DNA from: Bradyrhizobium australiense
GTDB lineage: Bacteria > Pseudomonadota > Alphaproteobacteria > Rhizobiales > Xanthobacteraceae
Direction of reading: 5' to 3'
NCBI RefSeq assembly: GCF_013114825.1
Contig: NZ_JAAVLX010000001.1
Coordinates: 248,001-312,000, forward strand
DNA length: 64,000 bases
The translations under genes were made by a program, and so were the position numbers. The notes beneath the pieces are model-generated. The model saw nothing but the letters and a program-made list of their open reading frames with translations. It was not told the DNA's origin and did no database searches. Positions 17,062-26,411 of this stretch are shown one piece after another. Numbering within the stretch: position 1 is the first letter of the stretch; the number at the start of each line of letters is the position of its first letter.

Positions 17062-17479
17062 AGCCAAATCTTATCATGCAGTCTGTCGGCGGTACATATT
17101 CCTGGGCCGAGCCGAGGAAGGAAACCGGCCGCTGGCTGCCGGATTCGCAAGAAAATTCTGGATCTCCGGGTATCTCGAAGTCGGCCATATCATCCGTACG
17201 GCGCGAGGCCGCCCGGCGGGTTTCATGAAATGACTGAATAATCACGCTCCGGCGCGGATTTAGTGCATTGCACGCTTGCGAGCCGATAGCGGGCTTGCGC
17301 TCTCACGGCAAGGGTGCCAATAGAACGATTCTGGACTGCTTGTTCCGCCGGAATGGGGGAGGAAAAGCGGTTTTTTCTGCCGCCGCGGGGGCCGCGGGCG
17401 CCGGCAGCCTCTTCCGGACCGCGCCTTCCGCGCCTCCGGGGCGGTTCCGCTGGCTGCAGATAAGAAAGGGCTTGGAATC
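17062..17479. other. 418-base gap upstream of the bc1 operon
   Basis: No gene is convincing here. The region holds the promoter of the antitoxin operon on the left and that of the cytochrome bc1 operon on the right. A possible sigma-70 pair for the latter is TTGCGC near 17294 and CAATAG about 17 bases later, but the match is weak. Bases about 17380-17460 are very GC-rich and may form leader structure before the Rieske gene. Confidence 0.5.
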
Positions 17480-18010
17480 GTGACGACAGCGTCTTCGGCG
17501 GACCATCCGACACGCCGTGATTTCCTTTTTGTTGCAACGGGAGCCGTCGCCGCCGTAGGCGCCGCTGCCACGGTGTGGCCGCTGGTTTCCCAGATGAATC
17601 CGGATGCCTCGACGATCGCGGCCGGCGCGCCGATTGAGGTCGACCTGACCCCGATCGCCGAAGGACAGGACATCAAGGTGTTCTGGCGCGGCAAGCCGAT
17701 CTACATCAGCCACCGGACCAAGAAGCAGATCGAAGAGGCCCGCAAGGTGCCGGTATCGAGCCTGCCCGATCCGCAGAGTGACGAGCAGCGGGTCAAGTCG
17801 GGCCATGATCAGTGGCTGGTGGTGGTCGGCATCTGCACGCATCTCGGCTGTATCCCGATCGCCCATGAGGGCGCTTACGACGGCTTCTTCTGCCCTTGCC
17901 ACGGTTCGGTGTACGACACCTCGGGCCGCATCCGTCAGGGACCCGCGCCGGCCAACCTGGCGGTGCCGCCTTATTCATTCGTTTCCGACACCAAAATCCA
18001 GATCGGCTAA
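17480..18010 (+). CDS. petA: ubiquinol-cytochrome c reductase iron-sulfur (Rieske) subunit
   Basis: The 176-residue protein has an N-terminal anchor preceded by a twin-arginine-like [11 protein letters not shown] motif near residues 11-21. The Rieske cluster ligands are in CTHLGC near 113-118 and CPCHGS near 138-143. It carries the 2Fe-2S centre of the cytochrome bc1 complex that takes electrons from ubiquinol. The start is GTG at 17480 with an AAGAAAGGG site nine bases upstream. In Bradyrhizobium the gene is called fbcF and is followed, as here, by the fused fbcH. Confidence 0.95.
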   Translation: MTTASSADHPTRRDFLFVATGAVAAVGAAATVWPLVSQMNPDASTIAAGAPIEVDLTPIAEGQDIKVFWRGKPIYISHRTKKQIEEARKVPVSSLPDPQSDEQRVKSGHDQWLVVVGICTHLGCIPIAHEGAYDGFFCPCHGSVYDTSGRIRQGPAPANLAVPPYSFVSDTKIQIG

Positions 18011-18076
18011 GGGCTCGGACGCCAGTCCGAGACCCCTTATGTCGTCGCGTCGTCTTACTTCCTCAGGATCGCATCA

Positions 18077-20149
18077 ATGAGCGGACCATCCGATTTCCAG
18101 CCGACCAATCCCGCCTTGAAGTGGATCGAACGGCGCCTCCCGATCATGGGACTCATGCATTCCTCGTTCGTGGCGTATCCGACGCCGCGTAACCTGAACT
18201 ACTGGTGGACCTTCGGCGCCATCCTTTCGATGATGCTAGGTGTGCAGATCCTGACCGGCGTGATCCTGGCGATGCACTACACGCCGCATGCCGATCTCGC
18301 GTTCAAATCGGTCGAGCTGATCGTCCGCGACGTCAACTATGGCTGGCTGCTGCGTAACATCCACGCCAGCGGCGCCTCGATGTTCTTCTTCGCGGTCTAC
18401 ATCCACATGTTCCGCGGCCTCTATTACGGGTCGTACAAGGAGCCGCGTGAAGTGCTGTGGATCCTTGGCGTCATTATTTATCTCCTGATGATGGCGACCG
18501 GTTTTATGGGCTACGTGCTGCCGTGGGGCCAGATGAGCTTCTGGGGCGCCACCGTCATCACCAACCTGTTCTCCGCCGTGCCGTATTTCGGCGAGAGCAT
18601 CGTGACGCTGCTGTGGGGCGGCTATGCCGTCGGCAATCCGACGCTGAACCGCTTCTTCTCGCTGCACTATCTGCTGCCGTTCGTGATCGCCGGCGTGGTC
18701 GTGCTGCACATCTGGGCGCTGCATGTGGCGGGCCAGAACAATCCGGCCGGCGTCGAGGCGAAGACCGAAAAGGACACGGTGCCGTTCACGCCTTACGCGA
18801 CCATCAAGGACATGTTCGGCGTCTCCTGCTTCTTGCTGTTCTTCGCCTGGTTCATCTTCTACATGCCGAACTATCTCGGCGATGCCGACAACTACATCCC
18901 GGCCAATCCCGGCGTGACGCCTGCGCACATCGTCCCGGAATGGTACTACCTGCCGTTCTACGCGATCCTGCGTTCGATCCCGAACAAGCTGGCTGGCGTC
19001 GTCGCGATGTTCGGCGCGATCATCATCCTGGCGTTCCTGCCCTGGCTCGACAGCGCCAAGACGCGCTCGTCGAAGTACCGCCCGCTGGCCAAGCAGTTCT
19101 TCTGGATGTTCGTGGTCGTCTGCATCGGGCTCGGCTATCTCGGCGCCCAGCCGCCGGAAGGCATCTATGTGATCGTCGGCCGTATTCTGACTGTCTGCTA
19201 CTTCGCCTATTTCCTGATCCTGCTGCCGCTGCTCTCCCGGATCGAGAAGCCGCGTCCGGTGCCGAATTCGATCGCCGATGACGTGCTCGCCAAGACCGGC
19301 GGCAAGGCGGCGCCGATGGTGTCGACCGTAATCGCGCTGATGGTTGCCGGCGGATTGCTCGTCGGCGGTGCGCAGAATGCGCGCGCTGAGGACCACGGCG
19401 ACAAGCCGCCCGGGCAGAAGTGGTCGTTCTCCGGTCCCTTCGGCAAGTTCGATCGCGGTGCCTTGCAGCGCGGCCTGAAGGTCTACAAGGAGGTCTGTTC
19501 CTCCTGCCATGGCCTGTCCTATGTCGCCTTCCGCAATCTCGCCGAAGCGGGCGGTCCCGGCTATTCGGTGGCCCAGGCCCAAGCGTTCGCTTCCGACTAC
19601 AAGATCAAGGACGGCCCGAACGACCAGGGCGAGATGTTCGAGCGGCCGGGCCGGCCCGCCGACTATTTCCCGTCGCCGTTCCCGAACGAGCAGGCTGCGC
19701 GTGCCGCCAATGGCGGTGCAGCACCGCCGGATCTCTCGCTGATCGCCAAGGCGCGTTCCTACAAGCGCGGCTTCCCGATGTTCCTGATCGACTTCTTCAC
19801 CCAGTATCAGGAGCAGGGCCCGGACTACGTTGCCGCGGTGCTGCAGGGCTATGAGGACATGCCGCCGGCCGGCTTCACACTGCCGGAAGGGTCGCACTAC
19901 AACAAATATTTCCCCGGCCATGCCATCAAGATGCCGAAGCCGCTGAACGACGGCCAGGTCACCTATGACGACGGCTCGCCGGCAACGGTTGCGCAATACG
20001 CCAAGGACGTCACCACGTTCCTGATGTGGGCCGCGGAGCCGCATATGGAGGCGCGCAAGGCGCTCGGCATGCAGGTGTTCGTGTTCCTGATCCTGCTCAC
20101 CGTGCTGCTGTACTTCACCAAGAAGAAGGTTTGGGCCAACGCCCACTGA
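18077..20149 (+). CDS. fbcH: fused cytochrome b / cytochrome c1 precursor
   Basis: The 690-residue polyprotein has cytochrome b in about residues 1-410: eight membrane helices, the haem-ligand helices and the [13 protein letters not shown]o-site region. An internal signal peptide at about 414-438 (ends AQNARAEDH) is followed by cytochrome c1, with its haem motif CSSCH at 474-478 and a C-terminal anchor helix ([14 protein letters not shown]). A single fused gene matured by signal peptidase is known for Bradyrhizobium fbcH. It lies 66 bases after the Rieske gene and ends before a strong terminator. Confidence 0.96.
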   Translation: MSGPSDFQPTNPALKWIERRLPIMGLMHSSFVAYPTPRNLNYWWTFGAILSMMLGVQILTGVILAMHYTPHADLAFKSVELIVRDVNYGWLLRNIHASGASMFFFAVYIHMFRGLYYGSYKEPREVLWILGVIIYLLMMATGFMGYVLPWGQMSFWGATVITNLFSAVPYFGESIVTLLWGGYAVGNPTLNRFFSLHYLLPFVIAGVVVLHIWALHVAGQNNPAGVEAKTEKDTVPFTPYATIKDMFGVSCFLLFFAWFIFYMPNYLGDADNYIPANPGVTPAHIVPEWYYLPFYAILRSIPNKLAGVVAMFGAIIILAFLPWLDSAKTRSSKYRPLAKQFFWMFVVVCIGLGYLGAQPPEGIYVIVGRILTVCYFAYFLILLPLLSRIEKPRPVPNSIADDVLAKTGGKAAPMVSTVIALMVAGGLLVGGAQNARAEDHGDKPPGQKWSFSGPFGKFDRGALQRGLKVYKEVCSSCHGLSYVAFRNLAEAGGPGYSVAQAQAFASDYKIKDGPNDQGEMFERPGRPADYFPSPFPNEQAARAANGGAAPPDLSLIAKARSYKRGFPMFLIDFFTQYQEQGPDYVAAVLQGYEDMPPAGFTLPEGSHYNKYFPGHAIKMPKPLNDGQVTYDDGSPATVAQYAKDVTTFLMWAAEPHMEARKALGMQVFVFLILLTVLLYFTKKKVWANAH

Positions 20150-20176
20150 TAGACGCTCTTCATTGCGAAATTCGGA

Positions 20177-20202
20177 AAAGCCCCTGCGGGGGCTTTTTTG
20201 TT
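20177..20202 (+). terminator. Rho-independent terminator of the bc1 operon
   Basis: The sequence AAAAGCCCCTGCGGGGGCTTTTTTGTT forms a GC-rich stem with a short loop and ends in a run of six T. It starts 27 bases after the fbcH stop. Confidence 0.9.
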
Positions 20203-20220
20203 GTCGGGCACAAAGTTCGA

Positions 20221-20346
20221 GTCCCGGACGCGGTGCAGCGCTTCTTGAGCGGTGCACCGCAGAGCCGGGATCCACATTTTCATTGCGGCCATCGGCCCCG
20301 GCTCTGCAGCGCATGGCTTTCGCGCTGCGCAGCGTCCGGGGCACGA
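20221..20346. repeat. dispersed palindromic repeat, family A copy 1
   Basis: This copy reads GTCCCGGACGCGGTGCAGCG at one end and GCGCAGCGTCCGGGGCACG at the other, with an inner AGAGCCGGGAT / CCCCGGCTCT pair. The same parts recur, in either orientation, at 26285, 46611 and 54003. It sits after the bc1 terminator and before the dienelactone hydrolase gene. Confidence 0.8.
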
Positions 20347-20425
20347 GAGATAGCAACCGGATTGCGTCCTGACGCCACTGCGGACAAAATGCCGGCAATC
20401 GGTCAGACATATCCCGGAGGAACTC

Positions 20426-21100
20426 ATGGGTACTACCATCACCTTCAAGCGCCCGGACGGTAAAGATGCCAGCGGCTATCTCACCAACGCTGCGCGCGGC
20501 AATGCGCCGGGCGTGGTCGTGATCCAGGAATGGTGGGGCCTTCAGGACCAGATCAAGGGCTTGTGCGACCGGTTTGCCGTGGCGGGCTTCGATGCGCTTG
20601 CGCCGGATCTCTACAACGGCAAGGTGGTGCCGTATCACGACACGGATGCCGCCGGCAAAGAGATGAACTCGCTGGATTTCATGGATGCCACTACGCAGAC
20701 CGTGCGGGGCGCCGCGCAATATCTGTCGCGCAACGGCGCCAAGGTCGGGCTGACCGGCTTTTGCCTCGGCGGCGCGGTGACCATCATCGGCGCCACCAAA
20801 ATTCCGGAGCTTGCGGCCGGCGTGGTGTTCTACGGCATTCCGCCGGAGCAGGCGGCAAAGCCTGCGGACGTGAAGATTCCGCTGCAGGCGCATTTCGCCG
20901 ACAAGGACGACTGGTGCACGCCGCAGGTGGTCGATGCCTTCGAGCAGAGCATGAAGGCCGCCGGCAAGTCGCTCGAACTGTTCCGCTATGACGCCGAGCA
21001 CGCTTTCGTCAATGAGCAGCGGCAATCCGTCCATGATCGTCAGGCCGCAGAACTCGCCTGGGGCAGGGCCACGGAATTCTTCAAGAAGCATCTGGGATGA
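20426..21100 (+). CDS. dienelactone hydrolase family protein
   Basis: The 224-residue alpha/beta hydrolase has the family marks VVVIQEWWGLQDQIK near residues 31-45 (catalytic-elbow Glu), the nucleophile GFCLGGA near 111-117 with Cys at the centre, and the Asp and His of the triad late in the chain (ADKDDWCTP, then YDAEHAF). Dienelactone hydrolases cleave ring lactones in chlorocatechol breakdown, but most chromosomal homologues have unknown substrates. A clear GGAGGA ribosome site precedes the ATG. It stands alone between a repeat and the next gene. Confidence 0.88.
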   Translation: MGTTITFKRPDGKDASGYLTNAARGNAPGVVVIQEWWGLQDQIKGLCDRFAVAGFDALAPDLYNGKVVPYHDTDAAGKEMNSLDFMDATTQTVRGAAQYLSRNGAKVGLTGFCLGGAVTIIGATKIPELAAGVVFYGIPPEQAAKPADVKIPLQAHFADKDDWCTPQVVDAFEQSMKAAGKSLELFRYDAEHAFVNEQRQSVHDRQAAELAWGRATEFFKKHLG

Positions 21101-21145
21101 GACGCCCGCTCCGATTCGCCAAAAAGGCGCGCTTGAGGTTCAGGA

Positions 21146-22048
21146 ATGAAAATCTTCTGCACGGGCGCATCGGGCTATATCGGCGGATCGGTTGCGGCTC
21201 ATCTCATCGCCGCCGGACATCAGGTGACCGGATTGGTTCGCTCGCCTGAAAAAGCGGAAGCGGTTCGTGCGCGAGGCGTCCATCCCTTGCTGGGAACGCT
21301 CGACGACAGGGACATCCTGACGCAAGCCGCGCAGCGCGCCGACGTGGTTGTCAATGCTGCGAGCGCCGATCACGGAGACGCGGTCGAGAGCCTGCTCGGC
21401 GCGCTCGCCGGAAGCGGCAAGCCACTGATCCACACATCGGGATCGAGCATCGTCGGCACGCGCGCCAAGGGCGAGCGCTCCGATGCGATCTTCGATGAAG
21501 ACACGCCAAATACCCCATCGCCCGCGCGCGCGGCGCGAGTTGCGCTGAACGAGTTCATTTTGTCCCATCGCGATAAGGGATGTCGGCCAGTCATCATCTG
21601 CCCGAGCCTGATCTATGGCCCAGGCCTTGGCGCGGGACCTGATAGCGTGCAGGTGCCGTTGCTGATTAATCTCGCAAAAAAGCGCGGCAACGCGGCACAT
21701 GCGGGGCCCGGCGAGAACATCTGGTCAAACGTGCATATCGACGACCTCGTGACGCTCTACGCGCTTGCGATCGAGAAGGCTCCGGCCGGCGCGTTCTATT
21801 TCGCCGAGAACGGCGAGAATTCGATGCGCGAGGCATGCGAGGCCATCAACCGCATGCTGGGTTTTGCGGAACTGCCAACGGCGATGTCGATGCAGGAGGC
21901 TGCCGCCGAATGGGGCGAGCGCACGGCAGAGGATACGATGGCGTCGAACAGCCGTGTGCGGGCAAAGCGCGCGCGGCAAGAACTCGGATGGCAGCCGGCC
22001 GCACGTGGCCTAATCGAGGAGATCGAGCACGGGTGCTATCGGGAGTAG
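21146..22048 (+). CDS. NAD-dependent epimerase/dehydratase family protein
   Basis: The 300-residue protein starts with a Rossmann motif CTGASGYIGGSVAAHL near residues 4-19. A short-chain-type substrate region follows: HTSGSSIVGTR near 95-105, where the extended-SDR Ser is kept. The YxxxK catalytic pair is not evident: at that place the sequence reads ARAARVALNEFIL. It may therefore be an atypical or NmrA-like member. It lies 45 bases after the dienelactone hydrolase gene in the same direction, with an AGGTTCAGGA site before the ATG. The substrate is unknown. Confidence 0.78.
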   Translation: MKIFCTGASGYIGGSVAAHLIAAGHQVTGLVRSPEKAEAVRARGVHPLLGTLDDRDILTQAAQRADVVVNAASADHGDAVESLLGALAGSGKPLIHTSGSSIVGTRAKGERSDAIFDEDTPNTPSPARAARVALNEFILSHRDKGCRPVIICPSLIYGPGLGAGPDSVQVPLLINLAKKRGNAAHAGPGENIWSNVHIDDLVTLYALAIEKAPAGAFYFAENGENSMREACEAINRMLGFAELPTAMSMQEAAAEWGERTAEDTMASNSRVRAKRARQELGWQPAARGLIEEIEHGCYRE

Positions 22049-22072
22049 CACCGCAGACTCAACTATCATCAC

Positions 22073-22194
22073 TGCGAAAGCAGGACCCATACGCCGCGGC
22101 CTGTTGTTTTGGAAAATGCTTTTCGACGACTTCGCGCAACGACTACTCCATATGGTTATGGGTCCCTGCGTTCGCAGGGACGACGTGGGGTCGT
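22073..22194. repeat. dispersed palindromic repeat (type F)
   Basis: The ends are inverted copies: CTGCGAAAGCAGGACCCATA on the left and TATGGGTCCCTGCGTTCGCAG on the right, closing a stem around about 80 bases. The right end also contains a local hairpin TCCCTGCG TT CGCAGGGA. It lies between the convergent epimerase-like and dioxygenase-like genes. Confidence 0.75.
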
Positions 22195-22213
22195 TCGGCG
22201 GCGCTTCCGGCCG

Positions 22214-23236
22214 CTAATTCTTCCCGCGCACGCCGTCCCACCACGCGCACGTCCCCGACATCAGCTTGTAATTGCCCTCCATCACCTGCACGGGCGCACG
22301 CAGTCCTGATGCGGCGGCGCGCAGGCGCATCTCGCGCGCGACCGCGCGATCTTCCGGCGGCAGCCAGATGCGCTCATGTCCCCACAGGCTCGGGCCGTCA
22401 TGCATCTCGACCGGCTGCCACGTCGCGGGATCGATCTCGCGGCCGCCCCAGCCGCATTCGATCATGAAGGACGACGGCGTTTTGGCGTAGAACGAGGTCA
22501 TGAAATCGTTGGTGTGACGGCCGAGCGTGACGCCGACGCGGTCCTCCTGCGTCAGCGCGATGTCATAGCATTGGCCGACGTCGTCGAGCGAGAACAGCTC
22601 CACCATCAGATGGTGCATGCCGTTCCTGCCGGTCTCGATCAGTGCGAGGCTGTGATGCCTTGCGTTGACGTGGAAGAAATAGGCGCGGAACGGTTTTGAG
22701 ATGTAGTCGGAAAGTCCGAAGCCCAGCACGTCGACGTAAAACGCCATGACAGGCTCGATGTTCTCGACCGTCAGCACGGCATGTCCCAGCCCAAGCGGGC
22801 CGGTGCGGAAGCCCGAGATCGAACGCCCCGGCACGAACGGGGCGTCGTCGATCTCGGCGCCGTAAAACGCCTCCAGCCGGTTGCCGGCGGGGTCGCGAAA
22901 CGAAATCAGGCTGCGCACGCGCCGCGCGTCGGCCAGCGTCTGCGGTTCGGCCACGACATGCACGCCGGCCTGTTCTAGCCTGGTCGCCAGCGCGTCCAGC
23001 GCTGTGCTGTTAGCGACCTCCCAGCCGAAGAAGCGCGTGCCTTCGCCCATCGCGCGGTCGATGACGATGCGCTGCTTGCGGTCGTCCATTCGGAACGCCA
23101 AGAGCGAATTGCCGCGCTCGACCGCCTGCAGGCCGACGAGACCGGTCCCGAACTGCCGCCAGTCCTCGAGATCGGCCGATCCGAAACCGGCATATCCCAG
23201 AGCCTGCAGTGCCATCCGTGCCTCCATGGTTTGCAA
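22214..23236 (-). CDS. VOC-family extradiol dioxygenase (2,3-dihydroxybiphenyl 1,2-dioxygenase-like)
   Basis: The 340-residue protein has two VOC domains. The C-terminal one carries the three iron ligands expected of type I extradiol dioxygenases: His in LGHAVLTV, His in ARHHSLALIE and Glu in SFMIECGWGG. Length and layout fit the BphC/HsaC group, which cleaves catechol rings next to a hydroxyl. No other genes of a degradation pathway are nearby, so the natural substrate is open; an orphan gene is common in this group. It is transcribed away from the trp leader. Confidence 0.82.
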   Translation of the reverse strand: MQTMEARMALQALGYAGFGSADLEDWRQFGTGLVGLQAVERGNSLLAFRMDDRKQRIVIDRAMGEGTRFFGWEVANSTALDALATRLEQAGVHVVAEPQTLADARRVRSLISFRDPAGNRLEAFYGAEIDDAPFVPGRSISGFRTGPLGLGHAVLTVENIEPVMAFYVDVLGFGLSDYISKPFRAYFFHVNARHHSLALIETGRNGMHHLMVELFSLDDVGQCYDIALTQEDRVGVTLGRHTNDFMTSFYAKTPSSFMIECGWGGREIDPATWQPVEMHDGPSLWGHERIWLPPEDRAVAREMRLRAAASGLRAPVQVMEGNYKLMSGTCAWWDGVRGKN

Positions 23237-23342
23237 TCTTTGCGCGTTGTAAGCGCCGATGCTTGCTCAAATCCTACGCAAGTTTGGCGCCGACCGACAC
23301 CCAAAGTTGGGCTGGGGGCGGGCGTTCCGGCCCGTCCCTCCC

Positions 23343-23371
23343 TTGACATCGCCCCCGCCGGATGGTGATTA
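23343..23371 (+). promoter_or_regulatory. trpL-trpE(G) promoter
   Basis: A perfect TTGACA -35 box at 23343-23348 is followed after 17 bases by TGATTA at 23366-23371. The expected start of transcription falls at about 23378, on the ATG of the leader peptide. That makes the leader mRNA leaderless, as known for the trp attenuator of Sinorhizobium. Confidence 0.7.
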
Positions 23372-23378
23372 GGCTTCC

Positions 23379-23426
23379 ATGAGCACCGTTGCTACCCCCT
23401 CCCGTCTGTGGTGGCGCACCTCTTAA
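23379..23426 (+). CDS. trpL: trp operon leader peptide
   Basis: The 15-residue frame reads MSTVATPSRLWWRTS, with two adjacent Trp codons at 23409-23414 followed by a stop. It lies 115 bases before trpE(G) and begins at the predicted transcription start. Ribosome stalling at the two Trp codons would couple trpE(G) transcription to charged tRNA-Trp. There is no Shine-Dalgarno site, consistent with leaderless initiation. Confidence 0.9.
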   Translation: MSTVATPSRLWWRTS

Positions 23427-23505
23427 AGAGGTGGCCGGTGCGATTTCATTTTTTCAATCGTCGAAGGTCGCCATCGCAGTGCGACGGTCCCTTCGTTTGT
23501 CCTGT
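23379..23505 (+). promoter_or_regulatory. transcription attenuator of trpE(G)
   Basis: A hairpin CACCTCT-TAA-AGAGGTG at 23417-23433 has the leader stop codon in its loop, right after the Trp codons. A second structure pairs CGAAGGTCGC at 23462-23471 with GCGAC and CTTCG at 23481-23494, with a five-base bulge, followed by TTTGTCC. These fit the early-pause and terminator hairpins of an attenuator, but the U-tract is weak and the exact competing pairings are inferred. The released leader could act as a small RNA, as reported for rnTrpL of Sinorhizobium. Confidence 0.7.
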
Positions 23506-23541
23506 GTGGCGCTCCCTCCCGAAGTTTCGTAAGAGGATCAC

Positions 23542-25707
23542 ATGAACAGGACAGCCTTCTCCCTGCCGGAACACAGCGAATACCGGACCAGCGGCGGCCT
23601 CGCGATCTCGCGCGCCGTCGAACAGTTCACCGGCAACGCCAAGCGGCTGGACGAATTGATCGAACTGCTCGATCGCCGCCGTGGCGTGGTGCTTTCCTCC
23701 GGCACCACTGTGCCGGGCCGCTACGAAAGTTTTGACCTCGGCTTTGCCGATCCGCCGCTGGGGCTGGAAACGGCTGGCTCGAACTTCTCTCTGAGCGCGT
23801 TGAACGCGCGCGGCGAGGTGCTGATCGCGTTTCTGGGCGACGTGCTGCGCGAGCCCTGCGTCGTCATTTCGGAGCGAAGCCCGACGCGGCTGGCCGGCCA
23901 CATCATCCGCGGCGCCGCACCGGTCGAGGAAGACCAGCGCACCCGCCGCGCCAGCGTGATGTCGCTGGTGCGCGATCTCGTCGCTGCGCTGTCGGCCAAT
24001 GACGATCCGCTGCTCGGCCTGTTCGGCGCCTTTGCCTACGACCTTGTGTTCCAGATCGAGGACCTCGTGCAGAAGCGGGCGCGGGAGGCCGACCAGCGCG
24101 ACATCGTGCTCTACGTGCCGGATCGCCTTTTGGCCTACGACCGCGCCACCGGCCGTGGCGTCGTGCTGAGCTACGATTTCTCTTGGAAGGGGAAGTCCAC
24201 CCAGGGGCTGCCGCGCGACACCGCCGCGAGCGTTTACGCCAAAACGCCGCGACAGGGATTCGCCGATCACGCGCCCGGCGAATATCAAGCAACGGTCGAG
24301 GTCGCGCGTGCGGCGTTTGCGCGCGGCGATCTGTTCGAGGCAGTGCCCGGGCAACTGTTCGCCGAGCCGTGCGAGCGCTCGCCGGCCGAAGTGTTCCAGC
24401 GGCTGTGCCGCATCAACCCGTCGCCCTATGGCGCGCTGATGAATCTCGGGGACGGCGAATTTCTGGTGTCGGCCTCGCCGGAAATGTTCGTGCGCTCCGA
24501 CGGCCGCCGCGTCGAGACCTGCCCGATTTCGGGCACCATCGCGCGCGGCGTCGATGCGATCGGCGATGCCGAGCAGATCCGGCAATTGTTGAACTCGGAG
24601 AAGGACGAATTCGAGCTCAACATGTGCACCGACGTCGACCGCAACGACAAGGCGCGCGTTTGCATCCCCGGCACGATCAAGGTGCTGGCGCGGCGGCAGA
24701 TAGAGACCTATTCGAAGCTGTTCCACACCGTCGACCATGTCGAAGGCATGCTGCGGCCTGGCTTCGATGCGCTGGATGCGTTCCTGACCCATGCCTGGGC
24801 GGTCACTGTGACAGGTGCGCCGAAATTGTGGGCCATGCAGTTCGTCGAGGACAATGAGCGTTCGTCGCGGCGCTGGTACGCCGGCGCGATCGGCGCGGTG
24901 AATTTCGACGGCAGCATCAATACCGGCCTCACCATCCGCACCATCCGCATGAAGGATGGGCTGGCCGAAGTGCGCGTCGGCGCCACCTGCCTGTTCGATT
25001 CCGATCCGGCGGCCGAAGACCGCGAGTGCCAGGTCAAGGCGGCCGCGCTGTTCCAGGCGCTGCGTGGCGACGCGCCGAAGCCACTCTCGACCTTTGCACC
25101 CGACGCCACCGGTTCGGGCCGCAAGGTGCTCTTGATCGATCACGACGACAGTTTTGTTCATATGCTGGCGGATTATTTCCGGCAGGTCGGCGCAAGCGTA
25201 ACCGTGGTCCGGCACGTGCATGCGCAGGAGATGCTGAAGCGGAAGGGCTGGGATCTCCTGGTATTGTCGCCGGGCCCGGGTCGCCCTGAAGATTTTGGAA
25301 TCGCGAAGACCATCGGAACGGCGCTGGACAGAAAACTGCCGATCTTCGGCGTCTGCCTCGGCGTGCAGGCGATCGGCGAATATTTTGGCGGCCAGCTCGG
25401 TCAGCTTACCCAGCCAGCGCACGGACGGCCGTCGCGGGTTCAGGTACGCGGCGGACGGCTGATGCAGAACCTGCCGAATGAAATCGTGATCGGCCGCTAT
25501 CATTCGCTCTATGTCGAGCGCGGCAGCGTGCCCGATGTTCTCGAAGTCACCGCGACCACCGAGGACGGCGTCGCGATGGCGATCGAACACAGGACCCTGC
25601 CGGTCGGCGGCGTGCAGTTTCACCCGGAATCGCTGATGTCGCTCGGCGGCGAGGTGGGGCTGCGTATCGTCGAGAACGCCTTTCGTCTGAACGTACCCGT
25701 TAATTGA
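23542..25707 (+). CDS. trpE(G): fused anthranilate synthase, components I and II
   Basis: The 721-residue enzyme joins TrpE (about residues 1-510) to the TrpG glutamine amidotransferase (about 530-721). The TrpE part has PSPYGALMNLGD, the chorismate-site CPISGTIARG near 329-338, and the DVDRNDKARVC stretch near 371-381. The TrpG part has the nucleophile Cys in FGVCLGVQAIGEY and the His-Glu pair in VQFHPESL. It makes anthranilate from chorismate and glutamine. The fusion is typical of rhizobia. It is controlled by the trpL attenuator directly upstream. Confidence 0.97.
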   Translation: MNRTAFSLPEHSEYRTSGGLAISRAVEQFTGNAKRLDELIELLDRRRGVVLSSGTTVPGRYESFDLGFADPPLGLETAGSNFSLSALNARGEVLIAFLGDVLREPCVVISERSPTRLAGHIIRGAAPVEEDQRTRRASVMSLVRDLVAALSANDDPLLGLFGAFAYDLVFQIEDLVQKRAREADQRDIVLYVPDRLLAYDRATGRGVVLSYDFSWKGKSTQGLPRDTAASVYAKTPRQGFADHAPGEYQATVEVARAAFARGDLFEAVPGQLFAEPCERSPAEVFQRLCRINPSPYGALMNLGDGEFLVSASPEMFVRSDGRRVETCPISGTIARGVDAIGDAEQIRQLLNSEKDEFELNMCTDVDRNDKARVCIPGTIKVLARRQIETYSKLFHTVDHVEGMLRPGFDALDAFLTHAWAVTVTGAPKLWAMQFVEDNERSSRRWYAGAIGAVNFDGSINTGLTIRTIRMKDGLAEVRVGATCLFDSDPAAEDRECQVKAAALFQALRGDAPKPLSTFAPDATGSGRKVLLIDHDDSFVHMLADYFRQVGASVTVVRHVHAQEMLKRKGWDLLVLSPGPGRPEDFGIAKTIGTALDRKLPIFGVCLGVQAIGEYFGGQLGQLTQPAHGRPSRVQVRGGRLMQNLPNEIVIGRYHSLYVERGSVPDVLEVTATTEDGVAMAIEHRTLPVGGVQFHPESLMSLGGEVGLRIVENAFRLNVPVN

Positions 25708-25722
25708 GATTGCGAGAGACCG

Positions 25723-26262
25723 ATGACATTCGATCACGACATCAAGGCCACCGTCCGCACCATTCCGGATTACCCGAAAAAGGGCATCCTGTTTCGCGAC
25801 ATCACGACGCTGCTGGCGGATGCGCGCGCCTTTCGTCGCGCCGTCGATGAGCTGGTGCAGCCCTGGGCGGGATTGAAAATCGACAAGGTCGCCGGCATCG
25901 AGGCGAGGGGCTTCATCCTCGGCGGTGCGGTGGCGCATCAGGTGTCCGCTGGCTTCGTGCCGATCCGGAAAAAAGGCAAGCTGCCGCACACCACCGTGCG
26001 GATCGCCTATTCGCTGGAATACGGCCTCGACGAGATGGAAATGCACGCCGACGCCGTCCATCCCGGCGAACGCGTCATCCTGGTCGATGATCTCATCGCC
26101 ACCGGCGGCACCGCGGAGGGCGCGGTGAAGTTGCTGCGCCAGATCGGCGCCAACGTGGTCGCGGCCTGCTTCATCATCGATCTGCCCGATCTCGGCGGCG
26201 CCGCCAAGCTGCGCGCGATGGAAGTGCCGGTGCGTACGCTGATGGCGTTTGAGGGGCATTGA
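25723..26262 (+). CDS. apt: adenine phosphoribosyltransferase
   Basis: The 179-residue protein has the Apt opening [18 protein letters not shown] (here [17 protein letters not shown], residues 10-26), the [12 protein letters not shown] motif near 60-71 and the PRPP-binding [17 protein letters not shown] near 121-137. It salvages adenine to AMP. It starts 15 bases after trpE(G), with a GCGAGAGA site, and may be co-transcribed with it. Confidence 0.95.
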   Translation: MTFDHDIKATVRTIPDYPKKGILFRDITTLLADARAFRRAVDELVQPWAGLKIDKVAGIEARGFILGGAVAHQVSAGFVPIRKKGKLPHTTVRIAYSLEYGLDEMEMHADAVHPGERVILVDDLIATGGTAEGAVKLLRQIGANVVAACFIIDLPDLGGAAKLRAMEVPVRTLMAFEGH

Positions 26263-26284
26263 GCTTCGAAGGCGGTTGGCACGT

Positions 26285-26406
26285 TCCCCGGATGCTGCGC
26301 AGCGCGCCGCGTTTGCGGCGTGGTGCGCTGCTGATCCGGGGTCTCCCGACAGGTGTGGTCCCGGCTCTGCGGAGAAGCGTTGCACGCTGCACCGCGTCCG
26401 GGACAC
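26285..26406. repeat. dispersed palindromic repeat, family A copy 2
   Basis: This copy contains CCCCGGATGCTGCGCAGCGC, TGCGCTGCTGATCCGGGG, GTCCCGGCTCTGCGG and GCTGCACCGCGTCCGGGACA in order. These are two adjacent imperfect palindromes shared with the copies at 20221, 46611 and 54003. It fills the junction of the convergent apt and GIY-YIG genes. Confidence 0.85.
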
Positions 26407-26411
26407 GATCA

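Noticed and set aside
20214..20232. GTTCGAGTCCCGGAC, resembling a tRNA T-arm
   Set aside because: No acceptor stem, anticodon arm or CCA end can be drawn; the sequence belongs to a family A repeat.
18236..21091. 951-residue minus-strand open frame opposite fbcH and the dienelactone hydrolase gene
   Set aside because: It spans two well-recognised genes on the other strand and has no domain of its own; long antisense frames are normal at this GC content.
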